Of a stretch of 64,000 nt of DNA, positions 11,924 to 21,272 are shown piece by piece. The notes beneath the pieces are model-generated. The model was not told where the DNA came from, ran no database searches, and saw only the letters and a list, made by a program, of their open reading frames with translations. How positions within the stretch are numbered: the first letter of the stretch is position 1; each line of letters opens with the position of its first letter. The position numbers and the translations under genes were made by a program. The stretch lies in assembly GCA_020310875.1 (NCBI GenBank), contig MU260067.1:592501-656500 (forward strand), read 5' to 3'. The DNA is from Ceratopteris richardii. Lineage: Eukaryota; Streptophyta; Polypodiopsida; Polypodiales; Pteridaceae.

Positions 11924-12495
11924 AGAATGGTTGATGGCCTTGTTTGGACATTCAAAAGTGGGATGTCCTTGTTCTCCACATCAAAAGCGAAGTCCTAATC
12001 TTTTAGCCCACTCCAAGAAATCAAAATCACGTTGCCAATGCACAACTTCTTGCTTCTTAGGTGTGTCCGTCTACTTCGGCCTAGTTTTTCCTCCTTGAAC
12101 ATTAATAGAGTTAGTCGATTTTTTTTCCATTCTGAGTTTTTTCCATCTTTGCTTTTGATTCCTCACTAAATGTCAAAGAAATATTCAAGTTCCTCAATCC
12201 ATGCTTCAAGATCCTCTCCAATTTTCTTCTCACCATCAAATTCATTTAATTTTGCTCTTTTAAACACTTGCTTAAGTGCATATTCACCTACATCATCATC
12301 GTCTTAAGGTTCACGTTGCCGTCTAGCTCTACGTGCATTCGATGTGCCCGCACCATTACCACCTTCATCATTGAGGTCCATGAAAGCATTTGCAGTACCC
12401 TTTTTTTGTTTGTTGGATCTTTCTTTATGTAATTCTGCATTCAATCTACGGATAAGCTCCTCTTGTTCTTCTATCTTCTTCTTCAAAGCCTGCAT
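11924..12495 (-). pseudogene. Chromovirus copy 2 gag with internal deletion
   Basis: The start at 12495 (MQALKKKIEEQEELIRRL) is 35 nt from the LTR edge. The acidic linker and the KRAKLNEFDGEK-type motif follow. At about 12130-12160 sequence of the zinc-knuckle linker joins directly to the N-terminal gag region, so the matrix/capsid core found in copy 4 is lost. The CCHC knuckle remains at about 11950-12000 (CGEQGHPTFEC), but its first Cys is replaced by a stop. Confidence 0.85.
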
Positions 12496-12516
12496 CTTGT
12501 CCTAGAATCCAACTCC

Positions 12517-12528
12517 GCTCTGATACCA
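12517..12528 (-). promoter_or_regulatory. Primer-binding site, tRNA-Met type
   Basis: TGGTATCAGAGC on the minus strand, 2 nt from the LTR-C edge at 12531. It marks LTR-C as the 5' LTR of copy 2. Confidence 0.92.
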
Positions 12529-12530
12529 CT

Positions 12531-13080
12531 TGTAACAAGTCTCCTAATCTTGAATCACAATCACTCATAGAATAACAGACTTTCGCACAACAAGATATAA
12601 GGAAGAAAAACAGAGTATACATAGAATGAGAAGAGAGAGGTAGTTCTGATCTGCGTTACAAAATCTATCAAATAGCTTCAATGTGAAGCCTCATCCACCC
12701 TACCACCCTCAAACTGATCTCAATCCCAATCTCAATCACAATCACAATCTCAATCCCAATCTCCATCACAATCGCAATCTCAATCCCAATCTTAATCTCA
12801 ATCATAATCTCAAAAGGCAAAAATGATCGTGATCAATGTACGTCCATCATCCTTCCCTATCTCTCAATTTTTGTCTTTTTGGATCTCCACCTTTTGCTAG
12901 TGCACGACCAATCATGCCTTCCTAGACATGCACTCTTAGAATTTGCATGCTTTAAGATAGCGTCTTTTCGCATGTCTCATGCAAGACTTCCAGAACACCC
13001 ATGCATCTACTTTTCGTGTCCATCTCAAGAATCGTACCTGCAAAATAGAGGTGACCCCTACAACACACTCACATACATGT
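12531..13080 (-). mobile_element. LTR-C, truncated
   Basis: It begins TGTAACAAG like the other LTRs and follows them through the hexamer array (12714-12812) to 'acacactcacatacatgt', where similarity stops after about 550 bp. The missing ~600 bp and the start of the next internal region are replaced by unrelated DNA from 13081. It is the 5' LTR of copy 2. Confidence 0.9.
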
Positions 13081-13284
13081 TGTGGGAGTGATTCGTGACG
13101 ACTGGTGGATCAATTCAATCGTCTCGCTAATGGTGCACGAAGGGTGACTATGGCAGAACAAGTATTTTTTACTAAGGACCGTAAGGAAAAGCGTTTCTAT
13201 ATCTATTGACTGTGTCTATATAGGATGGAATGATCAACTCTTCACTAGTTACTTTATCTTTTATAATTTTTGTTACATTTGAGT
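13081..13284. other. Unassigned sequence next to LTR-C break
   Basis: About 200 bp with no match to the LTR family and no recognisable gene. It begins exactly where LTR-C stops, with 'tgtgggagtg'. No target duplication or terminal repeat is visible. Confidence 0.4.
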
Positions 13285-13545
13285 CTATTTGAGAATTATG
13301 ACGGATGGAGGGAATAGATTTTCACTATTTTCAGAACTAGGTAGAACAATGGAAATTAAATGTAATACTTTAGACAATCTACGATCAAACTCTATTGAAT
13401 GCAAAGTTTCCTCTACAATTTTATCCTTAACTATTTCTTCAATTTCTGTATTTTGTGTATCATTAACTTCTACTGGACTAGGAAAACGTAATTCAAACAA
13501 AGATGGAGGTAAAGAAGTACTACTAGATGAAGCTTCGTCAGACAT
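13285..13545 (-). CDS. Hypothetical 86-residue ORF
   Basis: A short minus-strand frame starting MSDEASSSSTSLPPSLFELR and ending PPSVIILK. It has a Ser-rich N terminus and an acidic middle (NTEIEEIVKDKIVEE) and no recognisable domain. Upstream at about 13693 there is a good splice-acceptor-like string (ttaattttcag, minus strand), and a near-identical string sits downstream of the TATA box at about 16525. It could be a first coding exon of a decayed gene. The opposite strand is equally open, so the call is weak. Confidence 0.25.
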   Translation of the reverse strand: MSDEASSSSTSLPPSLFELRFPSPVEVNDTQNTEIEEIVKDKIVEETLHSIEFDRRLSKVLHLISIVLPSSENSENLFPPSVIILK

Positions 13546-13984
13546 ATAAGATAAAATGCAAATAGATTAATTATAAAAACTGTTTATATGAATGATATCC
13601 TATACAAACTAAACAATAGAATTCCGGCTAAGTAAACTTTTCTCCAAATCTTCATTCTTCAGTTCGTCTTCAACAGAGGCTGCATATCATCTGAAAATTA
13701 ACATGAGAACCATAAGTATGCTTTCAGAAAATATAAACACTCATTAAAACTTAACATATTAAAACTCATGTTAATGTAAATTAATTAATTTTTCTAATAC
13801 ATATATATCATAAGTACATACATTCATTTTAATATAGACATTGTAATAAACATATTTCATTCATACACACATGAACACTAGTCACTCATGCATTATATAC
13901 TTGCACATGTATCAAACATTCATTCATGCATAACTTATGCATACATCTATACCTAGACAAACTAACATACTTGCACACATGCAC
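13546..13984. other. AT-rich spacer, no gene
   Basis: AT-rich sequence grading into CATGCATACA-type repeats from about 13850. No coding region or RNA gene is recognisable. Confidence 0.5.
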
Positions 13985-15000
13985 TCACATATACATGCAA
14001 ACATACACTAGCATACATTTCACTTGCATACACATGTCCCATGCATTCATGCATGATTACTCATGCATTATATATCTCATACATGTATACAGAATCATGC
14101 ATCTACTAACATGCATACACAAACATACATACATAACATGCATACACTAACACACATGCATGGACATACATGCACTAACACACATGTATGAACATGCATA
14201 CACAAACATGCAAACATATCTCACATGCATACATACACATGCATAAATAATATGCATACATAACAGGCATACATTCCTATCATGAACTTACATGCACTAA
14301 CACACATGCATGAACATACATGCACTAACACGCATGCATGAACATGCATACACTAACACACATGCATGAACATACATGCACTAACACACATGCATGAACA
14401 TACATACACTCATACATGAACATGCATACATGCATACACAAACATGCAAACATATCTTACATGCATACATGCACATACATACTTTAACGCACATACATGC
14501 ATGCACAATATGAACATGCATACATAACTTACATCCACTAACACACATATATGCATACATGCACACACATAAATGAACATGCATACATAACATGCATACA
14601 TTCCTATCATGAACTTACATGCACTAACACACATGCATGAACATACATGCACTAACACACATGCATGAACATACATGCACTAACACACATCTAACATGCA
14701 TTAACATATGCATGTACTAACATCTAACATCTATGCACTAACTAATATCTAACATCCATTAACATATGCATGCACTAACATCTAACATCTATGAATTAAA
14801 TAACATCTAACATGCATTAACATATGCATGCACTAACTATGCATACATTTACTAACATTTAACATACAATAACATATGCATGTATTAACATCTAACATAC
14901 AATAACATATACATGCACTAACATGCATTAACATACACATGCACTAACATGCCTAACCTTCACTAACATGCACTAACATTTAACATGGATACAAACACTC
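13850..15000. repeat. CATGCATACA/ACTAACACACATGCATGAA minisatellite
   Basis: Degenerate tandem repeats of about 10-22 bp built from CATGCA, CATACA, ACTAACACACATG and ATCTAACAT. The sub-repeat type changes along the array: CATACA-rich first, then 'taacacacatgcatgaacatacatgcac', then 'taacatctaacat'. The many short Cys/Met/Val-rich open frames here are translation artefacts of the repeat. The matching array in the right copy is 24352-25370. Confidence 0.9.
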
Positions 15001-15659
15001 ATTAAATCTAATGCATTTTTAATAAGTTTCTATCATAAGCTAGCAAGTAAGGGTTGGAGAAGCTTGGCTAATGGATAAGGAAAGGAAAGGATAAATGATT
15101 GGATAAGGAGAAGTTGGATAAATATGATGAAATATTTGAGAAAGATAAGGGATAATGGCTAAATGGATCCTCCTTTTGGTAACCTGGAACTCATAAAAGA
15201 GGTTTAGGAATTCAAATCACATATATGTAATCAATTTAGTTAAATAAACACACACACATACCCATCATGCCCTCCATTTCATACCAAATATACATAAAAA
15301 ACTCTTTAATCATTCATATCATTCATCTCAAACAAACATACTTAATGCATATGCATGACATAAATTAAATAAAAGTAAAAAAAACAATAATACTTACTAT
15401 ATGTAAATAAAATATATAAATTAAAATAAAAGTAATAATCCTAAGATAAGTATACTTTCATAAAAACATATACTTTCATAAATGCAAATACACTCCATAT
15501 ATTTTTTAGTATATATTTAATAAATATATTTAAACATAAATACAACATAAAAAACATCAACATAATATATATAAAGTAAAATATTAAATATAAACAAAAA
15601 AAGAAAGAAATAAAATATTTAATATATATAAGCTGTAATATTAAAAAAGAAATAAAATA

Positions 15660-15840
15660 AATATTAAAAATCCCTCTCTCTCTCTCTCTCAATCTCTCTC
15701 TCTCTCTCTCTCTACTGTGGCCCGTCTGTCGGCTGCAGGGGGAGAGAAAGATGAGATTAAAAAAAAACATAAAATAAAAAATAAAATAAGAAATAAAAAA
15801 GAAAAAAAATAAACCTTTCTCTCTCACTCTCTCTCTCTCT

Positions 15841-15878
<38 letters not shown>

Positions 15879-15981
15879 TGGCCCATCCGTCGGCTGTAGG
15901 GGGAGAGAAAGATGAGATAAAAAAAACATAAAATAAAAAATAAAATAAGAAATAAAAAAGAAAAAAAAACCTTTCTCTCAC

Positions 15982-16022
<41 letters not shown>

Positions 16023-16190
16023 TCTGCATCGGATGCATTCGCCGACTGTAGGGAGGGGGGAAAGAAGAAGTTTTAAAATAAAAAAGAAAAAAAAAAGAAA
16101 AATGAATAATGAAAAAAAATCTCTCTCTCTCTCTCTCTCTCACTCTCTCTCTCTCTCTCTCTGTGTGCTGCGCGTGTAGTGCTCTGCGCC
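15660..16190. repeat. GA/CT compound tandem repeat, left copy
   Basis: Four units of about 140-160 bp. Each has a CT run, a GC-rich core such as 'ctgtggcccgtctgtcggc' with a GGGGGAGAG tail, then an A-rich segment ('aaaataaaaaataaaataag'). Cores lie at about 15712, 15874, 16020 and 16161 and diverge along the array. The equivalent units in the right copy lie between about 26070 and 26660, with different CT-run lengths. Confidence 0.85.
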
Positions 16191-16559
16191 GCCGGTAGAG
16201 AGGAGAGGGAAAGGGAGGGAGAAAGAAAGACATTAAAGAAAGGGGAAGAAAAAAGAAGAAAGAAGAGGAAAAGAAAAAGGAGAAAAGGAGAAGGAAAATA
16301 AAAAAGGAAAAAGAAAGAAAGGAAAGAAGAAAATAAGGAAAAAAGAAAAAAAAAGTCCCTCATTGTCTCTGCGTTGACAGAAATAAAAGACAAAAAAATT
16401 TGCTTTTCATTGAATGAATTGCAAAAGCAAGAGAGATGGTCTTCTCTCTCCGCCTGCCAAGGACAACATGGAAATGAGTGCACAAACAACCATAGCCTAG
16501 AGCATAGAGTAAATAGAGTACCTGAAAATTAACATGAGCTTGTGAATACGACTCCTCTC

Positions 16560-16567
16560 CTTATATA
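16560..16567 (-). promoter_or_regulatory. TATA box candidate
   Basis: The minus strand reads TATATAAG followed by GAGAGGAGTC, a good plant TATA context. Its counterpart in the right copy lies at 27020-27030. About 35 nt downstream both copies carry 'ctcatgttaattttcag'. No transcript is shown; this is sequence pattern only. Confidence 0.45.
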
Positions 16568-16610
16568 CATGAGAGTAGCCCACCATAGCCCACATTTTCC
16601 CTAAGTTAAC

Positions 16611-17749
16611 TGAACCATGCAGCCTACAATTAACTCCTCATTCACTCAACATATCTTACCAAAAAAAAGGCGTGGAAAATTCATCCTTTTATTTTCCCAA
16701 AAAAATACACATTCTCTACTAAAATTAAATATTCATTTGACCTTAGACTTGTATTATCCATTTAGATTTAAATAAATGCAACCTTCGATTCTTTTTAATT
16801 ATTTATTCACTTTAGAATTAATTAAATTAAACCTATCAATTATTAAATATATTTTCATAACCTTAGTGTTTTTTAAATAATGTCAATTACTAATTAACAT
16901 ATTTAATTAATCATTTATATTTAAAATATTTTGATAAAATTTCATTTAATACATTTATCCTATTTATTTAACTCATTTAGAGACTAAACGTACTGAATTA
17001 ACCTCTTAACCATAGGTTTACCCTTAAACTAACCTTAAACCATGTTTTTAACCATCAAATAACCCATAAACTAATCTTCTACCCTTCCAAAACCCTCTAA
17101 ATTTATTAATTAAACCCTTAATTAACCTTGAAATTAAGCTTATACCCTATAAAACATGATCAAACCCTACTTTTGACCCTTGAATACCCTTGAATTTACT
17201 TTCAAAACTTAGATAAACCCTTAACTAACCCTTAGTTTTTAATCTATACCCACAATTATATTTGAAAACATCTTTATAAATACTTCCCATCTTTGTACTG
17301 ATAATCAAGACTTCTTATCCTGCAAAATTAAAATCAAACAGAAGTGAAAACTTTCATAAATTATTCAAACTTAATTTAATCAATTAATCTTTTAATTTTA
17401 ATAACATTTTAAGAGAAATAAATTCTTTCCGACATCCGTCCCCACTAAACCTGCACATCGTCTCGATGGGCCAACCTGCAGATTCAAGTGGAACATATCA
17501 AATTCTTTATAAATAAGTTTTAAATTTTCAAAGTTATCATGCATCCATACTTTGTGCAATTAAAAAGATTAGTACAAATCTTCTAAGAAAAACAAAGTAG
17601 ATATAAACCATATAAATATCATGTTGTATCTCTGAATCCACATTTAATCAAGCATTTATAGGAATAAATCATAAGTGTCATAGTCCTTCTGTTCATGTAA
17701 CTTGCTTGGAATAAGTAACTTATCCTGCATAACAGCATATACCAAAACT
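16611..17749. other. AT-rich region, no gene
   Basis: About 1.1 kb of AT-rich sequence. From about 17000 to 17250 there is a run of degenerate CCCTTAA/AACCCT words. No coding region is recognisable. Confidence 0.5.
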
Positions 17750-18480
17750 TTTTCATCAGTTAATAGAATTATATGACTCCTACTTTTATTTCCTATGGTC
17801 TGACTCTCCATTCATTTCTTTTTTTTATTTCATTTCATTTTTTTCTTGCTTTATTACTTCATCCCAACTCAGCTCTTTATTTATTTTTAACAAATTGACC
17901 TATACCAAAATTGGGTGCGACTCCTGGACTTGTCCACCCGGCCAAGTTTATTCCACTTGTCTGCCAACCCGGCATAGCACACGACATAACTATGTCAGCC
18001 CTACATGAAATTGACGTCAGCTCATGGCTCTGGCCACCTGACCAGAGTGACTCCACCCACCTACCGACCCATGCAGGCGCATGACAACATAAAGGTTAGG
18101 CCTATGATGAAACTAGCAACAGCTCGTGGCCTTGATCACCCGACCAAGGTTGTTCCATCCGCCTACTAGCCCAACATAGCGCACTAACTACAAACACATA
18201 CATATAGGCTAAATTGGGTATGAAGTTTTATCTTTTTTATTCATTTAGAGGTCAGATCTCATAAGGAATAAATAGTAAGATACAACAATCCCACTTACTA
18301 ATGGATAAAATTTTCAGCATATACATGTATTCATAATAAGGCTATCATTTCTTCCACAAGATTCCAATTCCAAAATTTCTATTTAACTATCTGATTTCAT
18401 TCATATAAATACAAGTTTTTCATGCATCAATCATAAATATAAAAGATATTTAACATCTTAAATTCTACTTGATTTTTTAA
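17750..18480 (+). repeat. Dispersed repeat R2, copy a
   Basis: Collinear with about 53270-53900 in the same orientation. Matching blocks include 'aaaattgggtgcgact' with 'gaaattaggtgcaact', 'gccaagtttattccacttgtct' with 'accaagtttactctaattgtct', and 'ggcatagcacacgac' with 'gacatagcacatgac'. The copies are strongly diverged. This copy contains three units of a 100-bp tandem repeat; the other has about one and a half. The element class is unknown. Confidence 0.6.
17917..18200. repeat. Three-unit 100-bp tandem repeat
   Basis: The units begin at about 17921 (ctcctggacttgtccaccc), 18021 (ctcatggctctggccacct) and 18123 (ctcgtggccttgatcaccc). The spacings are 100 and 102 bp. Each continues with a ccacC/tccac block and a '...cgcatgac/agcacacgac' block. 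The region is more GC-rich than its surroundings. Confidence 0.85.
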
Positions 18481-18587
18481 AAAATTTAAACATATCCTTT
18501 TAATTCATTCAGTAATGCAGTGCATATACACAAAAAATCAAACAAATCTTTAATTAAAACTTTTTCACCTGATTTGAAACAGATATT

Positions 18588-18688
18588 TTAATCTTCATCA
18601 ACATCTTCATCAACATCATCATCAGTAACAATCTCATCAATCTCATAATCTTCATTATTTCGTTTCTTGAACAATTTAATCCTTTTCC
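18588..18688 (-). pseudogene. Possible acidic terminal exon
   Basis: On the minus strand a good acceptor (ttaattgcag) precedes an open 101-nt stretch. It encodes KRIKLFKKRNNEDYEIDEI and then a run of Asp and Glu (VTDDDVDEDVDED) before a TAA stop. Basic-then-acidic C-terminal tails are common in several plant protein families, so no function can be assigned. I could not connect it in frame to an upstream exon. It may be chance. Confidence 0.25.
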
Positions 18689-19614
18689 CTGCAATTAAAT
18701 TACCAATTATTCACTCATTTCCCTTCTGATATGTCATTCAGCCAAACCTGTTCATAAAATCTTCAGCAATGATTGTATACATATTATCTAAGGGTGAAAA
18801 AATGGTGTAAAAGTGTTGAGTGAGAGGGAATCATGCTCCACATTGATCAAAGGACAGTGCTTGTGAAATTTAAGATCATGAACCTCCACGAACAAGTATG
18901 CTGATTAAATCCCCATGTGTGGGAGCAACTCATCATGCATGATCATAGACAATGTGAAAATCATATCAACCACTCCAATATTTGATTTGATGGTGCAGAT
19001 GCATATTAATGTGGTAGAGATCCACTGTTAGTCTAGAGGCACATTAGCATCTATTTAGAGTGATCATACACAAAAACTATTTCTATTAGCTATGTTCTCC
19101 AATTAGTTTCCCTTGACTATATCCGCATCTTTTCTCGAGGTGGACAAAACTTCCAAAATGATAAAAGACATCAGGTCCTTCCTCCTCCAGAGTCCCATCT
19201 GATCAGCTTCGGTTCCAAGCTTCCATAACAATGCCTATACATGTGTGCATGATGGTAGTCAAGTACATCATATGATGTTATTTAATAACAGCTCTATGTA
19301 ACTCACACCTCTTTAAAAATGCTTATTGTTTTTATATTGCACCCATCAAAGTTGATCAGACTAATCAGACTCACCCCTAAACATGACTATCTGCTCCTTT
19401 CCTTTGCTACTGTAAGCCTATCTGATATATCCATGAAGACTGATTTCAAACCCTAATGTAGACAATTAATATCAAAACACTGTTGTTACTATCCATGTAA
19501 AGGATGAACACATTAGAAACATAATGGAAAGCCTAAATAGCATTAGACACAGCCAAGGAATGAGTACATATGCTTACTGCATGAGTACATATGCTTACTG
19601 CAATAAAACCTTAG
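18689..19614. other. No recognisable gene
   Basis: About 0.9 kb without coding features I can support. A short direct repeat of 'catgagtacatatgcttactgca' type lies at about 19562-19603. Confidence 0.5.
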
Positions 19615-20045
19615 TCAACAGGCATGGATTAAAAGACCTTCTTCTATGGCCACATTTCTACTGCAGGCTTTCAGGACACACAAACTTGTAACAAAACTTG
19701 GCTGTATGCCTTCAAAAAGTGATCCATTGAATAGGTCAAATGCCTTTGAAGTTTCTCCACACTCAAAGAAGCCAGAAATAAGACCACCCCATGTCATGAC
19801 ATTTCTATCTAGAAGCCTCATGAATATTGCATATGCATAATCTAGAAGCTTGCATCTAGCATAAACATCAACTAATGCACTCCCTACTGCCATATCCATT
19901 TCTAGACCCCTTTCATATGCAAATGCACTGATCTGAGGCTCTGAATACCACATAAAGTACTGCATGCTTTCAGCATGCCCAACAAAGTAGCTTTATTTGG
20001 CTATACAACTGTCTCTGGCATTTTCTTAAGCTTTTGAAATGCGAC
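19615..20045 (-). pseudogene. PLS-class PPR protein fragment
   Basis: The minus strand frame 19965-19615 encodes GLEMDMAVGSALVDVYARC, LLDYAYAIFMRLLDRNVMTW, GGLISGFFECGETSKAFDLF and VTSLCVLKACSRN, about three PPR units of the L/S type. Upstream, in another frame (about 20040-19945), PNKATLLGMLKACSTLCGI supplies the preceding unit, so the copy is frameshifted near 19940. It ends LLIHAC plus a stop and lacks the E/DYW C terminus. PPR proteins bind organelle RNA; this piece is a dead gene fragment, probably carried or duplicated. Confidence 0.75.
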
Positions 20046-20380
20046 AATTGGCATTAGCAGTGCAGGTATTTGACTAAGTACAATGAGACTCCAATGGAAG
20101 GCTCAACCAACATGAAGGCTCTATACCTGTACCACCATTAAAAAAAGAACAATCTGTAACTCAATTAATTATTAAATTGCAAAAGCATTGCAACTATCAC
20201 CAGTGCTCCCCTTGATAGACTGTATACGTCCACGAAGAAATGATGAAGTACACTATACAACCTAAAGAAATGATGAAGTACACTGTACAACCTGAAGAAA
20301 TGTGTTTTTCTCCTTGCACTTTATTGATTGGAAGCTCTCTGTTGTGTTGAGGACCTGGATGATGAAAGATCTCATACACA
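20046..20380. other. No recognisable gene
   Basis: No coding feature I can support. A 29-bp direct repeat ('aaagaaatgatgaagtacact' core) occurs at about 20234-20294. Confidence 0.45.
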
Positions 20381-21075
20381 TGAAAATTTCACACATACAC
20401 ACATACCTTACACATAAAATGCACACATACACATAACAACAGCCACACATACACATGCATTCCAATAGCAGCCACACATGTATATACATGCATGCACACA
20501 TACACATACATTCCAACAGTAGCACACATGCACATGCACACATGTACATACATACACTTGTACACATAAACATATATTTCACACACACACACACAAACCA
20601 CACACATGTGCATACATACTTCTACACACATCTATCTGGAAACAACATTAGATTACCATCTTCTATAGGTCCCAAATTACAAGAAGTTCAATGTGCAAGC
20701 CTTCAAATCCTCTAAAAGGATTGTTCAGTGTACACACATACATACACACATACATACACACATATAAGCATGAATAAAAACATAATATATACATGCAAGC
20801 ATCACACATACTTTCAAATTTCAAACATACATATATGCATGCACAAATACAAGAATACAAACATGCACACATGTAAGCATCTCACATGAAAGAATCACCC
20901 ATGCACACATATACATAACATATACATATTACATGCATCACACATGCATCCATATGTACATACACACATACATATTACATGCATCACACATGCATCCATA
21001 TGTACATACACACATACATACATGCACGAATACAAGAATACAAACATACATACATAGATACATAAATAGGCATGA
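20380..21075. repeat. ACACATACATGC-type simple-sequence region
   Basis: Two stretches (20380-20640 and 20735-21075) of CA/CATACA-rich degenerate repeats, split by about 90 bp of normal sequence. A 48-bp unit around 'catattacatgcatcacac' is repeated at about 20925-21020. Cys-rich or His-rich open frames here are artefacts of the repeat. Confidence 0.85.
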
Positions 21076-21272
21076 ACATTGAACAATAGGAACCTTTGAA
21101 TCTCATCATTTTAGATATTAAAAAAAAAATAAAAAAACAAAAATCGACAAATATTGAAGTCCTCGATATATTCAAAACCTGTCAAAACAATAAGAAACAT
21201 TAGTATAAATTATACTTCACCATAATATTAAAAAAGAAATTAAATAAAAAAGTTACCTTTCTATAATCAGTA

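Larger units (their letters stand above)
13985..16610. repeat. 2.6-kb duplicated block, left copy
   Basis: Collinear with 24352-27061 in the same orientation, from 'tcacatatacatgcaaac' to 'acattttccc', with high similarity by eye. In order it contains a CATGCATACA-type array, an AT-rich stretch ('gtttctatcataagctagc'), four GA/CT compound repeat units and a TATA box with leader (minus strand). The copies start 10,367 bp apart. I find no primer site or polypurine tract at the edges, so LTR status is not supported; segmental duplication or a non-LTR element is possible. Confidence 0.9.

Noticed and set aside
13081..13100. TG at the LTR-C break as start of an LTR element inserted in LTR-C
   Set aside because: No matching end or target duplication exists where LTR-C sequence should resume; it does not resume at all.
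14381..14676. Cys/Met/Val-rich ORFs, also at 20262-20631, 20895-21086, 24511-25049
   Set aside because: Translation of CATGCATACA/ACACATACA repeats; no composition or motif of a real cysteine-rich peptide family.
15441..16489. Arg/Glu-rich and Phe-rich ORFs, also 25.9-26.9 kb
   Set aside because: Products of GA/CT and A-rich simple repeats.
17000..17250. Interstitial telomere-like sequence (AACCCT words)
   Set aside because: Words are scattered and irregular, not a TTTAGGG-type tandem array.
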